Shown piece after piece: positions 43,064 through 55,984 of a stretch of 64,000 bases of DNA. Position 1 is the stretch's first letter; every line of letters begins with the position of its first letter. The stretch is from NCBI GenBank assembly GCA_029237695.1, contig CM055265.1, positions 79,044,447 to 79,108,446 of the forward strand. The letters run 5' to 3'. The notes under the pieces are model-generated. The model had not been told where the DNA came from. It did not search any database and worked only from the letters and a program-made list of their open reading frames with translations. The translations under genes were made by a program, and so were the position numbers. This DNA comes from Conchocele bisecta (lineage: Eukaryota; Mollusca; Bivalvia; Lucinida; Thyasiridae).

Positions 43064-46000
43064 CTATAGGCTCGGTGTGTAACCCGTCTTCACTCTCCTC
43101 TTGTCGTAGTACGCCGAGAGTCCTAATTTTTGTTGACAGTACGTCTTCATCACCCCGTTAATCATTCGGAATCCCCTGTTCTCCGCCATATCCCTACCCC
43201 CTTCGAGAGCACTCTTATACCTCCCCCAAGTCAGATCGTTAGATCTCTTCGACATCCCCTTGGCCGAGTGCTTAGATTTTCCATCACCGCTCACGTAGTA
43301 ACACTTGCTACACAGAGCGATGGCTCTATCCCCTTCGAATTCCAGTTTGAACAGTCCCGGAGTTCTGTTGTTCCACACGTCCCACGCCAACCACTCGGTC
43401 TTCTCCTTATTAAACTTTCTCTTCATATTCTTTCTCACCACCGCCGCCAGCGTCTTCTCCGACAGCGCGAAGTACATGCTGTCAGTGTCCATCTGTATCA
43501 GTTCGAAATCTCCGCGATCCACGTACTTGTCCAAGAAATCGTAGTAGAACTCCAGCATCCGGAGCTTGGCCAACTGGTAGACCGCTATGCCACACTGAAA
43601 CGGTCTGTTGATCACCACTCGAGTCTTCCTGCTCGATATCTCGTAAGCCTCCCCAATCTCCTCCAGGTCTTCGAACCACGCCGACATCAGTGCCCGATCG
43701 ACAGTCTTCTCATCCTTCGTATATGTGGTGTTCAGGTGTCTCTCTTGTGCCTCTATCAGTTTACCACAACACGCGTTGCCAACCAGTTTGAATATCTCCG
43801 CCAACACCACCTTGCTTTTGTCGACGTCCCCCGTCCGTCTAGCAGCGGTGACCTCTTTAACGAACCATTGAAACGGTTTGCCGGGCGTGTAGTCTATCAC
43901 CCTATGCACCGCCTTGACGATCAGACCGTGCTCCAGATACCACTTTAGCAGCGGGGAGTATATGATCATCTTCTTGGCGGACATTGCCCCCACGAGCTTT
44001 CTCTGTCCTTCGACTCTTTTCCTACCGGTCCCGGCCAGGTAGTCCTTCATGTGCTGCGGAACCTCGTTCTCATCGACTTCTCGATTAACGAACAGCGGTG
44101 ACATTTCCGAGAACTTGTCTCTCAACGTTTCCGGGACCTCTATATCCAACTCCGCAAATCCGAACCACTTTTCACTCCTGACCTTCCTCACGAAACGGTC
44201 TATATACGACTGTCTTTCCGGGTCGTCACACGTCCATATCTGCTCCTCACCACACGGCATGTCCGTCGACAGAGTAGATAGGTATAGAGCATTGGCATCG
44301 TACCCCAGCACCGCCTTGCACATCTTCTCCTCCCGACTCCCCACCTGACCCCTGATCGTTGACCTTCCAGCCTCGGCGTATCTGGAGAATACTATGGACG
44401 GACCACCGACCAATCCCTGCTTCATCATCTCGTAAGTTTCAGACTTCGGTGACCACAGCTCGGGCGTGTCCGCCTTCCCATCGATCGACCCGCGGAGTAG
44501 GTACTGAAGGGAAACACCGGGCAGAGACACAGCATCCTTGAGTATGTCCACGCCTCTTCTCCTGTAGAACTCCGTCATTTTAGTCAGAGCCTCCAGGAAC
44601 GGTCCTACATCCAAGTCGTTTTAGTGTTGCAACCATTCCTTGAACGTCTTCATCCCCTTTTCTCGGAATACCTTCTTACACTCTTTCCACTCGGACAACG
44701 ACAGAAGGAACTCACCCTTCAACTTCGAGTACCACTCGGGATAGTCTGGCAGCCCAGGATGGTCGAGCTTGTCCGCGCTATCGAACCACTCGTATGGAAA
44801 GTGAGACTTTACTGTTTTACAGTCTTACGCCTTAACCCACCGGTCGTACGTGGTACCGGGTCCCAGATACTGGATGATATCGAGAAATCTAAACTCCGGG
44901 GTAAACAGAAACATCGTCGTGCTGGCTCTCTTTCCGACCATCACCTTATTCACGGTGGCCGCCAACTTCTCTACAAAGTACTGCTTGATGAGGTTCAGGT
45001 CGTACCTGCTACAGTTGAACCCCACCACCGGGACTTGGTCAATCCAAGAGATAATCTTTGCTTGCTGAGACTTCGATAACATATCTATGTCGGCCGGCAG
45101 ATACTTCTTCCTAACCCCCTCCCTGATTGCCTTGCCTCTCATCTGCAGCTCGGTCACGAACTTCTCGACTAGCGTGTCGGGATCTCGTTCGCATAGGTGT
45201 GTGATCCCTTCATGCATCGTATCCCCCAACGACACCGATATAGGAACGTGCTCGACCTCGAAGGTCAGGTCTTTGGTGGGTCGTGTGGTTTTTGACTTGT
45301 CGAGATACGCCTCGAAGTCGTAGACTATCTGGTGAGGGTACAGAGCCGTCTCCTCCTCGCGTGGCGATTGTGGATAGTAGGTATTCACCTCATTCAACCA
45401 CTCGCACTCCCACATCACCACCAGCTCGTAACCCGCCTTCCTTATCTTGGCGTCTTGAATTTTCGTCCTCTTGTACAGCGATCTCGCGTTACCTCTCATG
45501 CAATGCCTCGGACACCCGTGCCAGTAGCATCCGTGAAACTGAAACACGGTCTCGGTCTCGTGACAGTAACCGTCGACCGGATCACCGGCCACCCACCTCT
45601 CACCACCGTGACCGCAGTTGGCGTGATGTATGTGCTTTCCCACCCTCTCCTCTTCTCTGCTCAACCATTGAATCGACCTCACACTCGCTGACCCCTTAGG
45701 ATAGAACGCCTTCTCGTAGGCCGACTGTGGTCTCTCTACCCTCTTACCTGGACATGTCACCACGGTCTTCCCACCCATGCAGGTGGTCGCGTGCCTGTGC
45801 ATATTACACGACTTTGTGAACCGTTGTTGACATCCGGTGCACCCGTACTCGTTCGTCATCTTGCGGAGATTCGTTATGAGGAACGAGTGACCTCCAAACA
45901 TTCCTATCGTCATTGTCTTCCCCCCAATCACGTCGTAATTTGCCGGAACCTTCATGAGGTACCACACTCCATCGGCGGTGGGCTCGTAAACGCGAATACC

Positions 46001-46994
46001 CAGCTTGAAAGCTCTTCGACCTTCTTAATATCGTCCAGGGGAATTCCCTGGCTACCCGGTCCGTTATCATGCCCGAGATATTCGCGAGCCAGAGCTCGTG
46101 CCTTCTCACAACAGCGGTCTGGTCTCCCTCCACGTTGGATGGCTATGCACCTAAACAGACACAAGTAGTCGTCGTACGTGTCGACGGAATACATTCCCTT
46201 TTTCTGTCTTAACCAGTCTGGGAGTTTTCCCGCTCCCATGAGAAGTTGTTGTGCGTCGATGATCATCTTCACCTCGACCGATATCCAAGAACGAAGGTCC
46301 ATTTTGTGTTTGGTCTATCGACTTTGTCGATGTCCATTCGACCTTTCTCTCTATCGGATATCCAACTCTCGGCTTTGACGATCTCGTTTATCCACGGACT
46401 GCCCTTTGATTGTTTGTGATAGATCATAGTAGCGTCGGTCTCTATGTTCCTAATACGATACGAGTACGAATACCTCAGATAACATGCCGTGGTCATCTCT
46501 GGGCGAATTTTATTAATTATGCGATTAGCGATCTCCCCGTCTACCCCCCTCTCGAAGGTCCATACTATCTTCCTCCTACCCCTATCAACAGTTTCCCTAA
46601 CTTCGGCTTCTTCGGCGAGAATCCTGGGACCCTCCTCCACCAAAGCTCTGGCGATATCTCTCCTCTTCTTGGGAGGTCTCCCCACCAACCCTTGATAAAT
46701 CTTATTGTAATACGCCTTGTATAGGGGTTTTCTACGTGCGCTGTGATCTTCTTTTACACGCTGCGCGTAAGCGGTGGCGCGCAGACTGGCCGTCGTCTCG
46801 TTCTCCAATTTCTCGGAGCGTTTTTCGGGGTCGGCGGGCAGTCGTCCGGTCGAAACCGCACGCCGCAGCCTCTCCTCGTAGACGACGGCTCGCGCGTCAC
46901 TTATCCTATCTGCTATATCTTTCTTGACTCTCAAACCTCTTAGGGAAATTCCCCAACTCTTAGCTTGCTCTCTCATTTGCTTTATGGTAGGCAT
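43064..46994 (-). pseudogene. Protein-primed family B DNA polymerase (multiple breaks)
   Basis: Start ATG at 46994 (M-P-T-I-K-Q-M), with an N-terminal SAP-like helix. Next is a region with T-Y-D-D-Y-L-C-L-F-R-C-I-A (about 46200), possibly the OTU-like domain reported for adintovirus polymerases. A Cys/His finger (G-C-T-G-C-Q-Q-R-F, about 45845) and an F-H-G-C-Y-W-H-G-C-P endonuclease-like block follow. Exonuclease motifs are Y-D-F-E-A (about 45319) and N-C-S-R-Y-D (about 45010). Polymerase motifs are Y-D-A-N-A-L-Y (about 44300), the K-L-R-M-L-E-F-Y block and M-D-T-D-S-M-Y (about 43485). It is broken by frameshifts at about 46285 and 45960 and stops at 44825-44827 and about 44621 (both TAC-to-TAA type). 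It would replicate the element by protein priming. Confidence 0.9.
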
Positions 46995-46995
46995 T

Positions 46996-47375
46996 ATACT
47001 GAGTATAACCAATAGATTTTTATCTTCAATAGGGTGTAAGTTTATATTTATTCGTAATAAATATATGACAGATTGCTGTAATATACTTAGTATAACTTAT
47101 GGATAACTTGTCTTTAATAGGGTGTCAGTTTATATTTGTGACAGATTGGTGTAAAATACTGAGTATAACTTATAGATTTCTTATCTTTAATAGGGTGTCA
47201 GTTTATATTTTATTCGTAATAAAGTATGACAGATTGTTGTAATATACTTAGTATAACTTATGGATAACTTGTCTTTAATAGGGTGTCAGTTTATATTTGT
47301 GACAGATTGCTGTAAAATACTGAGTATAACTTATGGATTTCTTATCTTTAATAGGGTGTCAGTTGTTATTTTATT
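46996..47375. repeat. Right subterminal repeats with ATACTNAGTAT
   Basis: Five ATACTKAGTATAAC copies at 46996, 47083, 47156, 47244 and 47317; spacings alternate 87, 73, 88, 73, a ~160-bp dimer repeated 2.5 times. Each half also has AATAGGGTGTCAG and GACAGATTG. The polymerase start codon abuts the first copy. The left end has one copy (29765). Confidence 0.9.
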
Positions 47376-47387
47376 AGTAATAAAATT

Positions 47388-47415
47388 GTATCATTTGTGA
47401 CTCTTATATACTACT
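47388..47415. repeat. Right terminal inverted repeat
   Basis: GTATCATTTGTGACTCTTATATACTACT is the reverse complement, with two differences, of the left end at 29599-29625. It matches the inner arm of the left hairpin more closely in the GACTCTTATA portion. Confidence 0.9.
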
Positions 47416-47420
47416 CGCGT
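47416..47420. repeat. Target-site duplication, right copy
   Basis: CGCGT, followed by TATTAAATAAAAG of the interrupted satellite unit. Confidence 0.85.
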
Positions 47421-50400
47421 TATTAAATAAAAGACAGTAGTACAGTAGAATCGTCACTAATGAGAGAGCTAAATTGCAATAAAAAACTTGCCCGTGTTAT
47501 TAAATAAAAGACAGCAGTACAGTAGAATCGTCACTAATGAGAGAGCTAAATTGCAATACAAAAGTTGCCCGTGTTATTAATAAAAGCAGTAGTACTGTAG
47601 AATCGTCACTATGAGAGAGCTAAATTGCAATACAAAATTGCACACTTGCGTGTTATTAAATAAAAGACAGTAGTACAGTAGAATCGTCACTAATGAGAGA
47701 GCTAAATTGCAATACAAAAGTTGCCCGTGTTATTAAATAAAAGACAGTAGTACAGTAGAATCGTCACTAATGTGAGAGCTAAATTGCAATCAAAGTTGCG
47801 TGTTATTAAATAAAAGACAGTAGTACAGTAGAATCTTCACTAATGAGAGAGCTAAATTGCAATACAAAAGTTGCCCGCGTTATTAAATAAAAGACAGTAG
47901 TACAGTAGAATCGTCACTAATGAGAGAGCTAAATTGCAATAAAAAACTGCCGTGTTATTAATAAAAGAAGTAGACGTAGAATCGTCACTAATGAGAGAGC
48001 TAAATTGAATACAAAACTTTCCCGTGTTATTAAATAAAAGAAAGTAGTACGTAGAATGTCACTAATGAGAGAGCTAAATTGCAATACAAAATTGCCGTGT
48101 TATTAAATAAAAGACAGTAGTACGTAGAATCGTCTAATGAGAGAGCTAAAGTTGCAATACAAAAGTTGCCCGTGTTATTAAATAAAAGACAGTAGTACAG
48201 TAGAATCGTCACTAAAGAGAGAGCTAAATTGCAATAGTTGCCTGTTATTAAATAAAAGACAGTAGTACAGTAGAATCTCACTAATGAGAGAGCTAAATTG
48301 CAATACTTGCCCGTGTTATTAAATAAAAGACAGTAGTACAATAGAATCGTTCACTAATGAGAGCTAAATTGCAATACTTGCCCGCGTTATTAAATAAAAG
48401 ACAGTAGTACAGTAGAATCGTCACTAATGAGAGTAAATTGCAATAAAAAAGTTGCCCGCGTTATTAAAATAAAAGAGAGTAGTACAGTAGAAATCGTCAC
48501 TAAATGAGAGAGCTAAATTGCAATAAAAAAACTTGCCGTGTTATTAAATAAAAGAAACAGTAGTACAGTAAGAATCGTCACTCCCAATGAGAGAGCGTAA
48601 ATTGCAATACCAAAACACTTGCCCGTGTTATTAAATAAAATAAAAGACAGGTAGTACAGTATAATCGTAACTAATGAGATAGCTAAATTAAAATTGCAAT
48701 AAAAAATGTTGCCCGTGTTATTAAATTAAAAGACAGTAGTACAGTAGAATCGTCACTAATGAGAGCGTAAATTGCAATAAAAAAGTTGCCCGTGTTGTTA
48801 AATAAAAGACAGTCAGTAGTACAGTAGAATCGTCACTAATAGAAGACCTATTAAATGAAATGTGTTTTTTTTTTTACAATAAAAACCTTGCCCGTGTTAT
48901 TAAATAAAAGACAGTAGTACAGTAGAATCATCTACTAATCCCGAGAGAGCTAAATTGCAATAAAAAAAGAAGTTGCCGTGTTGTTAAAAATAAAAGACAG
49001 TAGTACAGTAGAATCGTCACTAATAGAGAGCTAAATTAAATTTGCAATAAAAACCTTGCAGAGTGTTATTACAATAAAAGACAGTAGTACAGTAGAATCG
49101 TCACTAATGAGAGAGCTAAATTGCAATAAAAAAGTTGCCCGTGTTATTAAATAAAATACAGTAGTACAGTAGAATCGTCACTAATGAGAGAGGTAAATTG
49201 CAATAAAAAAAGTTGCCCTTGTTATTATTAAATAAAAGGGACAGTAGTACAGTAGAATCGTCACTAATGAGAGAGCTAAATTGCAACAAATAAAAACCGT
49301 TGCCCCGTGTTATTAATAAAATTAAAAGACAGTAGTACAGTAGAATCGTCACTAATGAGAGAGCTAAATTGCAATAAAAAAGTTGCCCGTGTTATTAAAT
49401 AAAATACAGTAGTACAGTAGAATCGTCACTAATGAGAGAGGTAAATTGCAATAAAAAACTTGCCCGTGTTATTAAATAAAAGACATTAGTACAGTAGAAT
49501 CGTCACCAATGAGAGAGCTAAATTGCAATACAAAAGTTGCCCGTGTTATTAAATAAATGACAGTAGTACAGTAGAATCGTCACTAATGAGAGAGCTAAAT
49601 TGCAATACAAAACAATTGCCCAGTGTTTATTAAATAGAAGACAGTAGTACAGTAGAAACTCTTACTAAATGAGAGAGCTATTAAGTGCAATACAAAAGTT
49701 CCCGTTGTTATTTAAATAAAACAGACAGTAGTACAGTAGAATCGTCACTAATGAGAAATGAAGCTAAATTGCAATACAAAACAAATTTGCCCGTGTTATT
49801 AAATACAAAAGTACAGTAGTACAGTAGAATCGTCACTAATGAGAGAGCTAAATTGCCAATACAAAACTTGCCGTGTTATTAAATAAAAGACAGTAGTACA
49901 GTAGAATCATCACTAATGAGAGATGCTAAATAACAATAAAAAACCCAGTTGCCCGTGTTTCTTAAAATAAAATGACAGTAGTACAAAGTTAGAAACGTCA
50001 CTAATGAGACGAGCCAAATAAATTGCAAGACAGCAAAAGTTGCCCGTGTTATTTAAATAAAAGACGAGGTAGTACAGTAGAATCGTCACTATGAGAGAGC
50101 TAAATTGCAATACAAAACTGCCCGTGTTATTAAATATAAAAGACAGTAGTACAGTAGATCATCACAATGAGAGAGCTAAATTGGCAATACAAAAGTTGCC
50201 CGTTGTTATAATAAAAGACAGTATACAGTAGAAATCATCACCTAGTGAGAGAGCTAAATTGCAATACAAAACTTGCCCGTGTTATTAAATAAAAGACAGT
50301 AGTACAGTAGAATCGTCACTAATGAGAGAGCTAAATTGCAATACAAAAGTTGCCCTTGTTATTAAATAAAAGACAGTAGTACAGTAGAATCGTCAGTAAT

Positions 50401-53400
50401 GAGAGAGCTAAATTGCAATAAAAAAATAACCCGTGTTATTAAATAAAAGACAGTAGTACAGTAGAATCGTCACAAATGAGGGAGCTAAATTGCAATACAA
50501 AACTTGCCCGTGTTATTAAATAAAAGACAGTAGTACAGTAGAATCGTCACTAATGAGAGAGCTAAATTGAAATAAAAAACTTGCCCGTGTTATTAAATAA
50601 AAGACTGTAGTACAGTAGAATCGTCACTAATGAGAGAGCTAAATTGCAATAAAAAAGTTGCCCTTGTTATTAAATAAAAGACAGTAGTACAGTAGAATCG
50701 TCACTAATGAGAGAGCTAAATTGCAATACAAAAGTGGCCCGTGTTATTAAATAAAAGGCAGTAGTACAGTATAATCATCACTAATGAGAGAGGTAAATTG
50801 CAATAAAAAAGTTGCCCGTGTTGTTAAATAAAAGACAGTAGTACAGTTGAATCGTCACTAATGAGAGAGCTAAATTGCAATAAAAACCTTGCCCGTGTTA
50901 TTAAATAAAAGACAGTAGTACAGTAGAATCGTCACTAATGAGAGAGCTAAATTGCAATAAAAAAGTTGCCCGTGTTGTTAAATAAAAGACAGTAGTACAG
51001 TTGAATCGTCACTAATGAGAGAGCTAAATTGCAATAAAAACCTTTCCCGTGTTATTAAATAAAAGACAGTAGTACAGTAGAATCGTCACTAATGAGAGAG
51101 CTAAATTGCAATAAAAAAGTTGCCCATGTTATTAAATAAAAGACATTAGTACAGTAGAATCGTCACTAATGAGAGAGGTAAATTGCAATAAAAAAGTTGC
51201 CCGTGTTATTAAACAAAAGACAGTAGTACAGTAGAATCGTCACTAATGAGTTAGCTAAATTGCAATACGAAAGTTGCCCGTGTTATTAAATAAAAGACAG
51301 TAGTACAGTAGAATCGTCACTAATGAGAGAGCTAAATTGCAATACAAAACTTGCCCGTGTTATTAAATAAAAGAGAGTAGTACAGTAGAATCGTCACTAA
51401 TGAGAGAGCTAAATTGCAATACAAAAGTTGCCTTTGTTATTAAATAAAATACAGGAGTACAGTAGAATCATCACTAATGAGAGAGCTAAATTGCAATACA
51501 AAAGTTGCCCGTGTTATTAAATAAAAGACAATAGTACAGTAGAATCGTCACTAATGAGAGAGCTAAATTGCAATAAAAAAGTTGCCCGTGTTATTAAATA
51601 AAAGACAGTAGTACAGTAGAATCGTCACTAATGAGAGAGCTAAATTGCAATAAAAAAGTTGCCCGTGTTATTAAACAAAAGACAGTAGTACAGTAGAATC
51701 GTCACTAATGAAAGAGCTAAATTGCAATACAAAACTTGCCCGTGTTATTAAATAAAAGACAGTAGTACAGTAGAATCGTCACTAATGAGAGAGGTAAATT
51801 GCAATAAAAAAACTTGCCCGTGTTATTAAATAAAAGACAGTAGTACAGTAGAATCGTCACTAATGAGAGAGCTAAATTGCAATACAAAACTTGCCCGTGT
51901 TATTAAATAAAAGACAGTAGTACAGTAGAATCGTCACTAATGAGAGAGGTAAATTGCAATACAAACTTGCCCGTGATTATAAAATAAAGACAGTAGTTAC
52001 AGTAGAATCGTCACTAATGAGAGAGGTAAATTGCAATACAAAAGTTGCCCGTGTTATTAAATAAAAGACAGTAGTACAGTAGAATCGTCACTAATGAGAG
52101 AGCTAAATTGCAATACAAAACTTGCCCGTGTTATTAAATAAAAGACAGTAGTACATTAGAATCGTCACTAATGAGAGAGCTAAATTGCAATACAAAAGTT
52201 GGCTTTGTTATTAAATAAAAGACAGTAGTACAGTAAAATCATCACTAATGAGAGAGTTAAATTGCAATAAAAAAGTTGCCCGTGTTGTTAAATAAAAGAC
52301 AGTAGTACAGTAGAATCGTCACTAATGAGAGAGCTAAATTGCATAAAAAACCACCTTGCCGTGTTATTAAATAAAAGACAGTAGTACAGTAGAATCATCA
52401 CTAATGAGAGAGCTAAATTGCAATAAAAAAGTTGCCCGTGTTGTTAAATAAAAGACAGTAGTACAGTAGAATCATCACTAATGAGAGAGCTAAATTGCAA
52501 TACAAAAGTTGCCCGTGTTATTAAATAAAAGACAGTAGTACAGTAGAATCGTCACTAATGAGAGAGCTAAATTGCAATACGAAACCTTGCCCGTGTTATT
52601 AAATAAAAGACAGTAGTACAGTAGAATCGTCACTAATGAGAGAGCTAAATTGCAATACAAAAGTTGCCTTTGTTATTAAATAAAATACAGTAGTACAGTA
52701 GAATCATCACTAATGAGAGAGCTAAATTGCAATACAAAAGTTGCCCGTGTTATTAAATAAAAGACAGTAGTACAGTAGAATCGTCACTAATGAGAGAGCT
52801 AAATTGCAATAAAAAAGTTGCCCGTGTTATTAAATAAAAGACAGTAGTACAGTAGAATCGTCACTAATGAGAGAGCTAAATTGCAATACAAAACTTGCCC
52901 TTGTTATTAAATAAAAGACAGTAGTACAGTAGAATCGTCACTAATGAGAGAGCTACATTGCAAAAAAAAAGTTGCTCGTGTTATTAAATAAAAGACAGTA
53001 GTACAGTAGAATCGTCACTAATGAGAGAGCTAAATTGCAATAAAAAAGGTGGCCCGTGTTATTAAATAAAAGACAGTAGTACAGTAGAATCGTCACTAAT
53101 GAGAGAGCTAAATTGCAATACAAAAGTTTCCTTTGTTATTAAATAAAATACAGTAGTGCAGTAGAATCATCACTAATGAGAGAGCTAAATTGCAATAAAA
53201 AAGTTGCCCGTGTTATTAAATAAACGACAGTAGTACAGTAGAATCGTCACTAATGAGAGAGCTAAATTGCAATACAAAAGTTGCCTTTGTTATTAAATAA
53301 AATACAGTAGTACAGTAGAATCATCACTAATGAGAGAGCTAAATTGCAATAAAAAAGTTGCCCGTGTTATTAAATAAAAGACAGTAGTACAGTAGAATCG

Positions 53401-54808
53401 TCACTAATGAGAGAGCTAAATTGCAATAAAAAGGTTGCCCGTGTTATTAAATAAAAGACAGTAGTACAGTAGAATCGTCACTAATGAGAGAGCTAAATTG
53501 CAATACAAAAGTTGCCTTTGTTATTAAATAAAAGACAGTAGTACAGTAGAATCGCCAATAATGAGAGAGCTAAATTGCAATAAAAAAGTTGCCCGTGTTA
53601 TTAAATAAAATACAGTAGTACAGTAGAATCGTCACTAATGAGAGAGCTAAATTGCAATACAAAAGTTGCCTTTGTTATTAAATAAAATACAGTAGTACAG
53701 TAGAATCATCACTAATGAGAGAGCTAAATTGCAATAAAAAAGTTGCCCGTGTTATTAAATAAAAGACAGTAGTACAGTAGAATCGTCACTAATGAGAGAG
53801 CTAAATTGCAATAAAAAGTTGCCCGTGTTATTAATTAAAAGACAGTAGTACAGTAGAATCGTCACTAATGAGAGAGGTAAATTGCAATAAAAAAGTTGCC
53901 CGTGTTATTAAATAAAAGACAGTAATACAGTAGAATCGTCACTAATGAGAGAGCTAAATTGCAATACAAAACTTGCCCGTGTTATTAAATAAAGACAAGT
54001 ACATTAGAATCGTCATAATGAGAGAGTTCTAAATTCAATCAAAACTTGCCCGTATTAAATAAAAAGGCAGTAGTACTGTAGAATCGTATAATGATAGAGC
54101 TAAATTGCAATACAAAAGTTGCTATTAAATAGACAGTGACAGTAGAATCGTCACTAATGAGAGCTAAATTGCAATAAAAAAAACTTGCCCGTGTTATTAA
54201 ATAAAAGACAGTAGTACAGTAGAATCGTCACTAATGAGAGAGCTAAATTGCAATACAAAAGTTGCCCGTGTTATTAAATAAAAGACAGTAGTACAGTGGA
54301 ATCGTCACTAATGAGAGAGCTAAATTGCAATACAAAAGTTGCCTTGTTATTAAATAAAAATACAGTAGTACAGTAGAATCATCACTAATGAGAGAGCTAA
54401 ATTGCAATACAAAAGTTGCCCGTGTTATTAAATAAAAGACAGTAGTACAGTAGAATCATCACTAATGAGAGAGCTAAATTGCAATACAAAAGTTGCCCAT
54501 GTTATTAAATAAAAGACAGTAGTACAGTAGAATCGTCACTAATGAGAGAGCTAAACTGCAATACAAAACTTGCCCGTGTTATTAAATAAAAGACAGTAGT
54601 ACAGTAGAATCATCACTAATGAGAGAGCTAAATTGCAATACAAAAGTTGCCTTTGTTATTAAATAAAAGACAGTAGTACAGTAGAATCGTCACTAATGAG
54701 AGAGCTAAATTGCAATACAAAACTTGCCAGTGTTATTAAATAAAAGACAGTAGTACAGTAGAATCGTCACTAATGAGAGAGCTAAATTGCAATACAAAAG
54801 TTTCCTTT
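47421..54808. repeat. 77-bp satellite array 2, right part
   Basis: About 95 copies. The segment 47560-50240 has many single-base deletions and insertions; 50250-53980 is clean; 53990-54180 is noisy again. Same unit and variants (GCCTTTG, GAGGTAAATT, GTTGTTAAATA) as the left part. Confidence 0.97.
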
Positions 54809-55984
54809 GTAAAATATCAGACATAATGCAATAGGAGGGGATCCGAACACGAGACATGTGAGAATGAATGAAGGCGAATAAGATAAATAAGACTGAATGG
54901 AACAAATAATTGGATAAATGAGACATATTACGAGATGTTCTTGTACAACTATGTGTTTTGTAGAGCCGCCGGCCGATAATAAGGACTTATGATAAGTAAT
55001 ATATATGACCAGTGAACACCCTGCTCATCAGAATATGATTCTCTGCAGTTATCTATACAATATATTGCTAATGCCTAATGAACCCGTAGACAGCGTCCTA
55101 TCGACGGGACATGGCCAGCGTAGGTCCTGATCAGGATGCGAATGGCAGGATGATCTGGGGCTATGTTGGGTACAAAGGTCATGAGGTCATTATCTCGGTC
55201 TGCGGCTCAACCAATAGTATTATTACATGTACAATCGTCTCATATAAATGAACAGTGGAGTATGATTATCACGGAGCCGTCAACAACATGTAAAAGGAAC
55301 AATATGGCCCGGTTATTTACAAGAGCAATATAAGGCACGATACCGGATGCTCCGCTTTGTTGCGCTACCATTTCAGAGTAAGTATCTCATGAACATGTCC
55401 CAGAATAACTGAATGGATCGGCTATACATGCAAAATGCATACAATTGTATAATGCGCGCGCACGGTAAAGAAAATGTAATAACATCACATTTGCTCGGCC
55501 GTTCGCGATCAAACCACGAAAATGAATAGTATACAATGTGAAATGGGACATGTACATGCATCAAATAACACAAAATAAGCGACAATGATTACCTGTAAGC
55601 AGGAGAATATATGTTACAACACAAGTAAATATATCGACTGATGTTAATGGAGGTTTTCCGGCTAATGCGCCGAAATCTCGTAAGTCGCGCCAGAAATCAT
55701 TCAAATCCTGGCGAGATTCTACGAGACCTCATTAACACAGTCGAAACTCCCGGCAACCACAGGCGGCCTTAAATTACGAAAAGTAAAATACAGTGCGATA
55801 AAAATAAGTGCATATATGGCGTATATGATGTACGGACTATTATGAGGTATAGTATGGACTGTATGGGGTATAGGATACGGCTATGGGTATTATATGGTAA
55901 ATATGAGGTATACGTCAGGATGGGAGTGATGGGTTTTGAGTGGGGTCATTAAAACGTAACACCAGTACTTGGTTGGCCGGTTAC
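54809..55984. other. Non-satellite spacer within the array
   Basis: 1.2 kb without a supported gene. Contains GGCCAGCGTAGGTCCTGATC (55109), a motif also seen at 56776, and a foldable stretch at 55640-55740 (CTCGTAAGTCGCGCCAG/CTGGCGAGATTCTACGAG). No terminal repeats or target duplication were recognised at its junctions. Confidence 0.5.

Larger units (their letters stand above)
29599..47415. mobile_element. Polinton/Maverick (virus-like DNA transposon), 17,817 bp
   Basis: The ends are AGTAGTATATA-R-GAGTCACA and its inverted copy, flanked by CGCGT. Inside are the family hallmarks: protein-primed family B DNA polymerase, rve integrase, FtsK/HerA-type packaging ATPase and double-jelly-roll major capsid protein. 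A penton-like protein, a fibre-like protein and several small membrane proteins typical of animal Polintons and adintoviruses are also present. Size is typical (15-20 kb). Known of the group: self-synthesising transposons with a virus-like morphogenesis set. Many genes carry frameshifts or stops while both ends and target duplication are clean, so it is a moderately old, decayed insertion or one with assembly errors. Confidence 0.95.

Noticed and set aside
54809..55984. A transposon inserted in the satellite
   Set aside because: No inverted or direct terminal repeats and no target duplication could be identified at the junctions.
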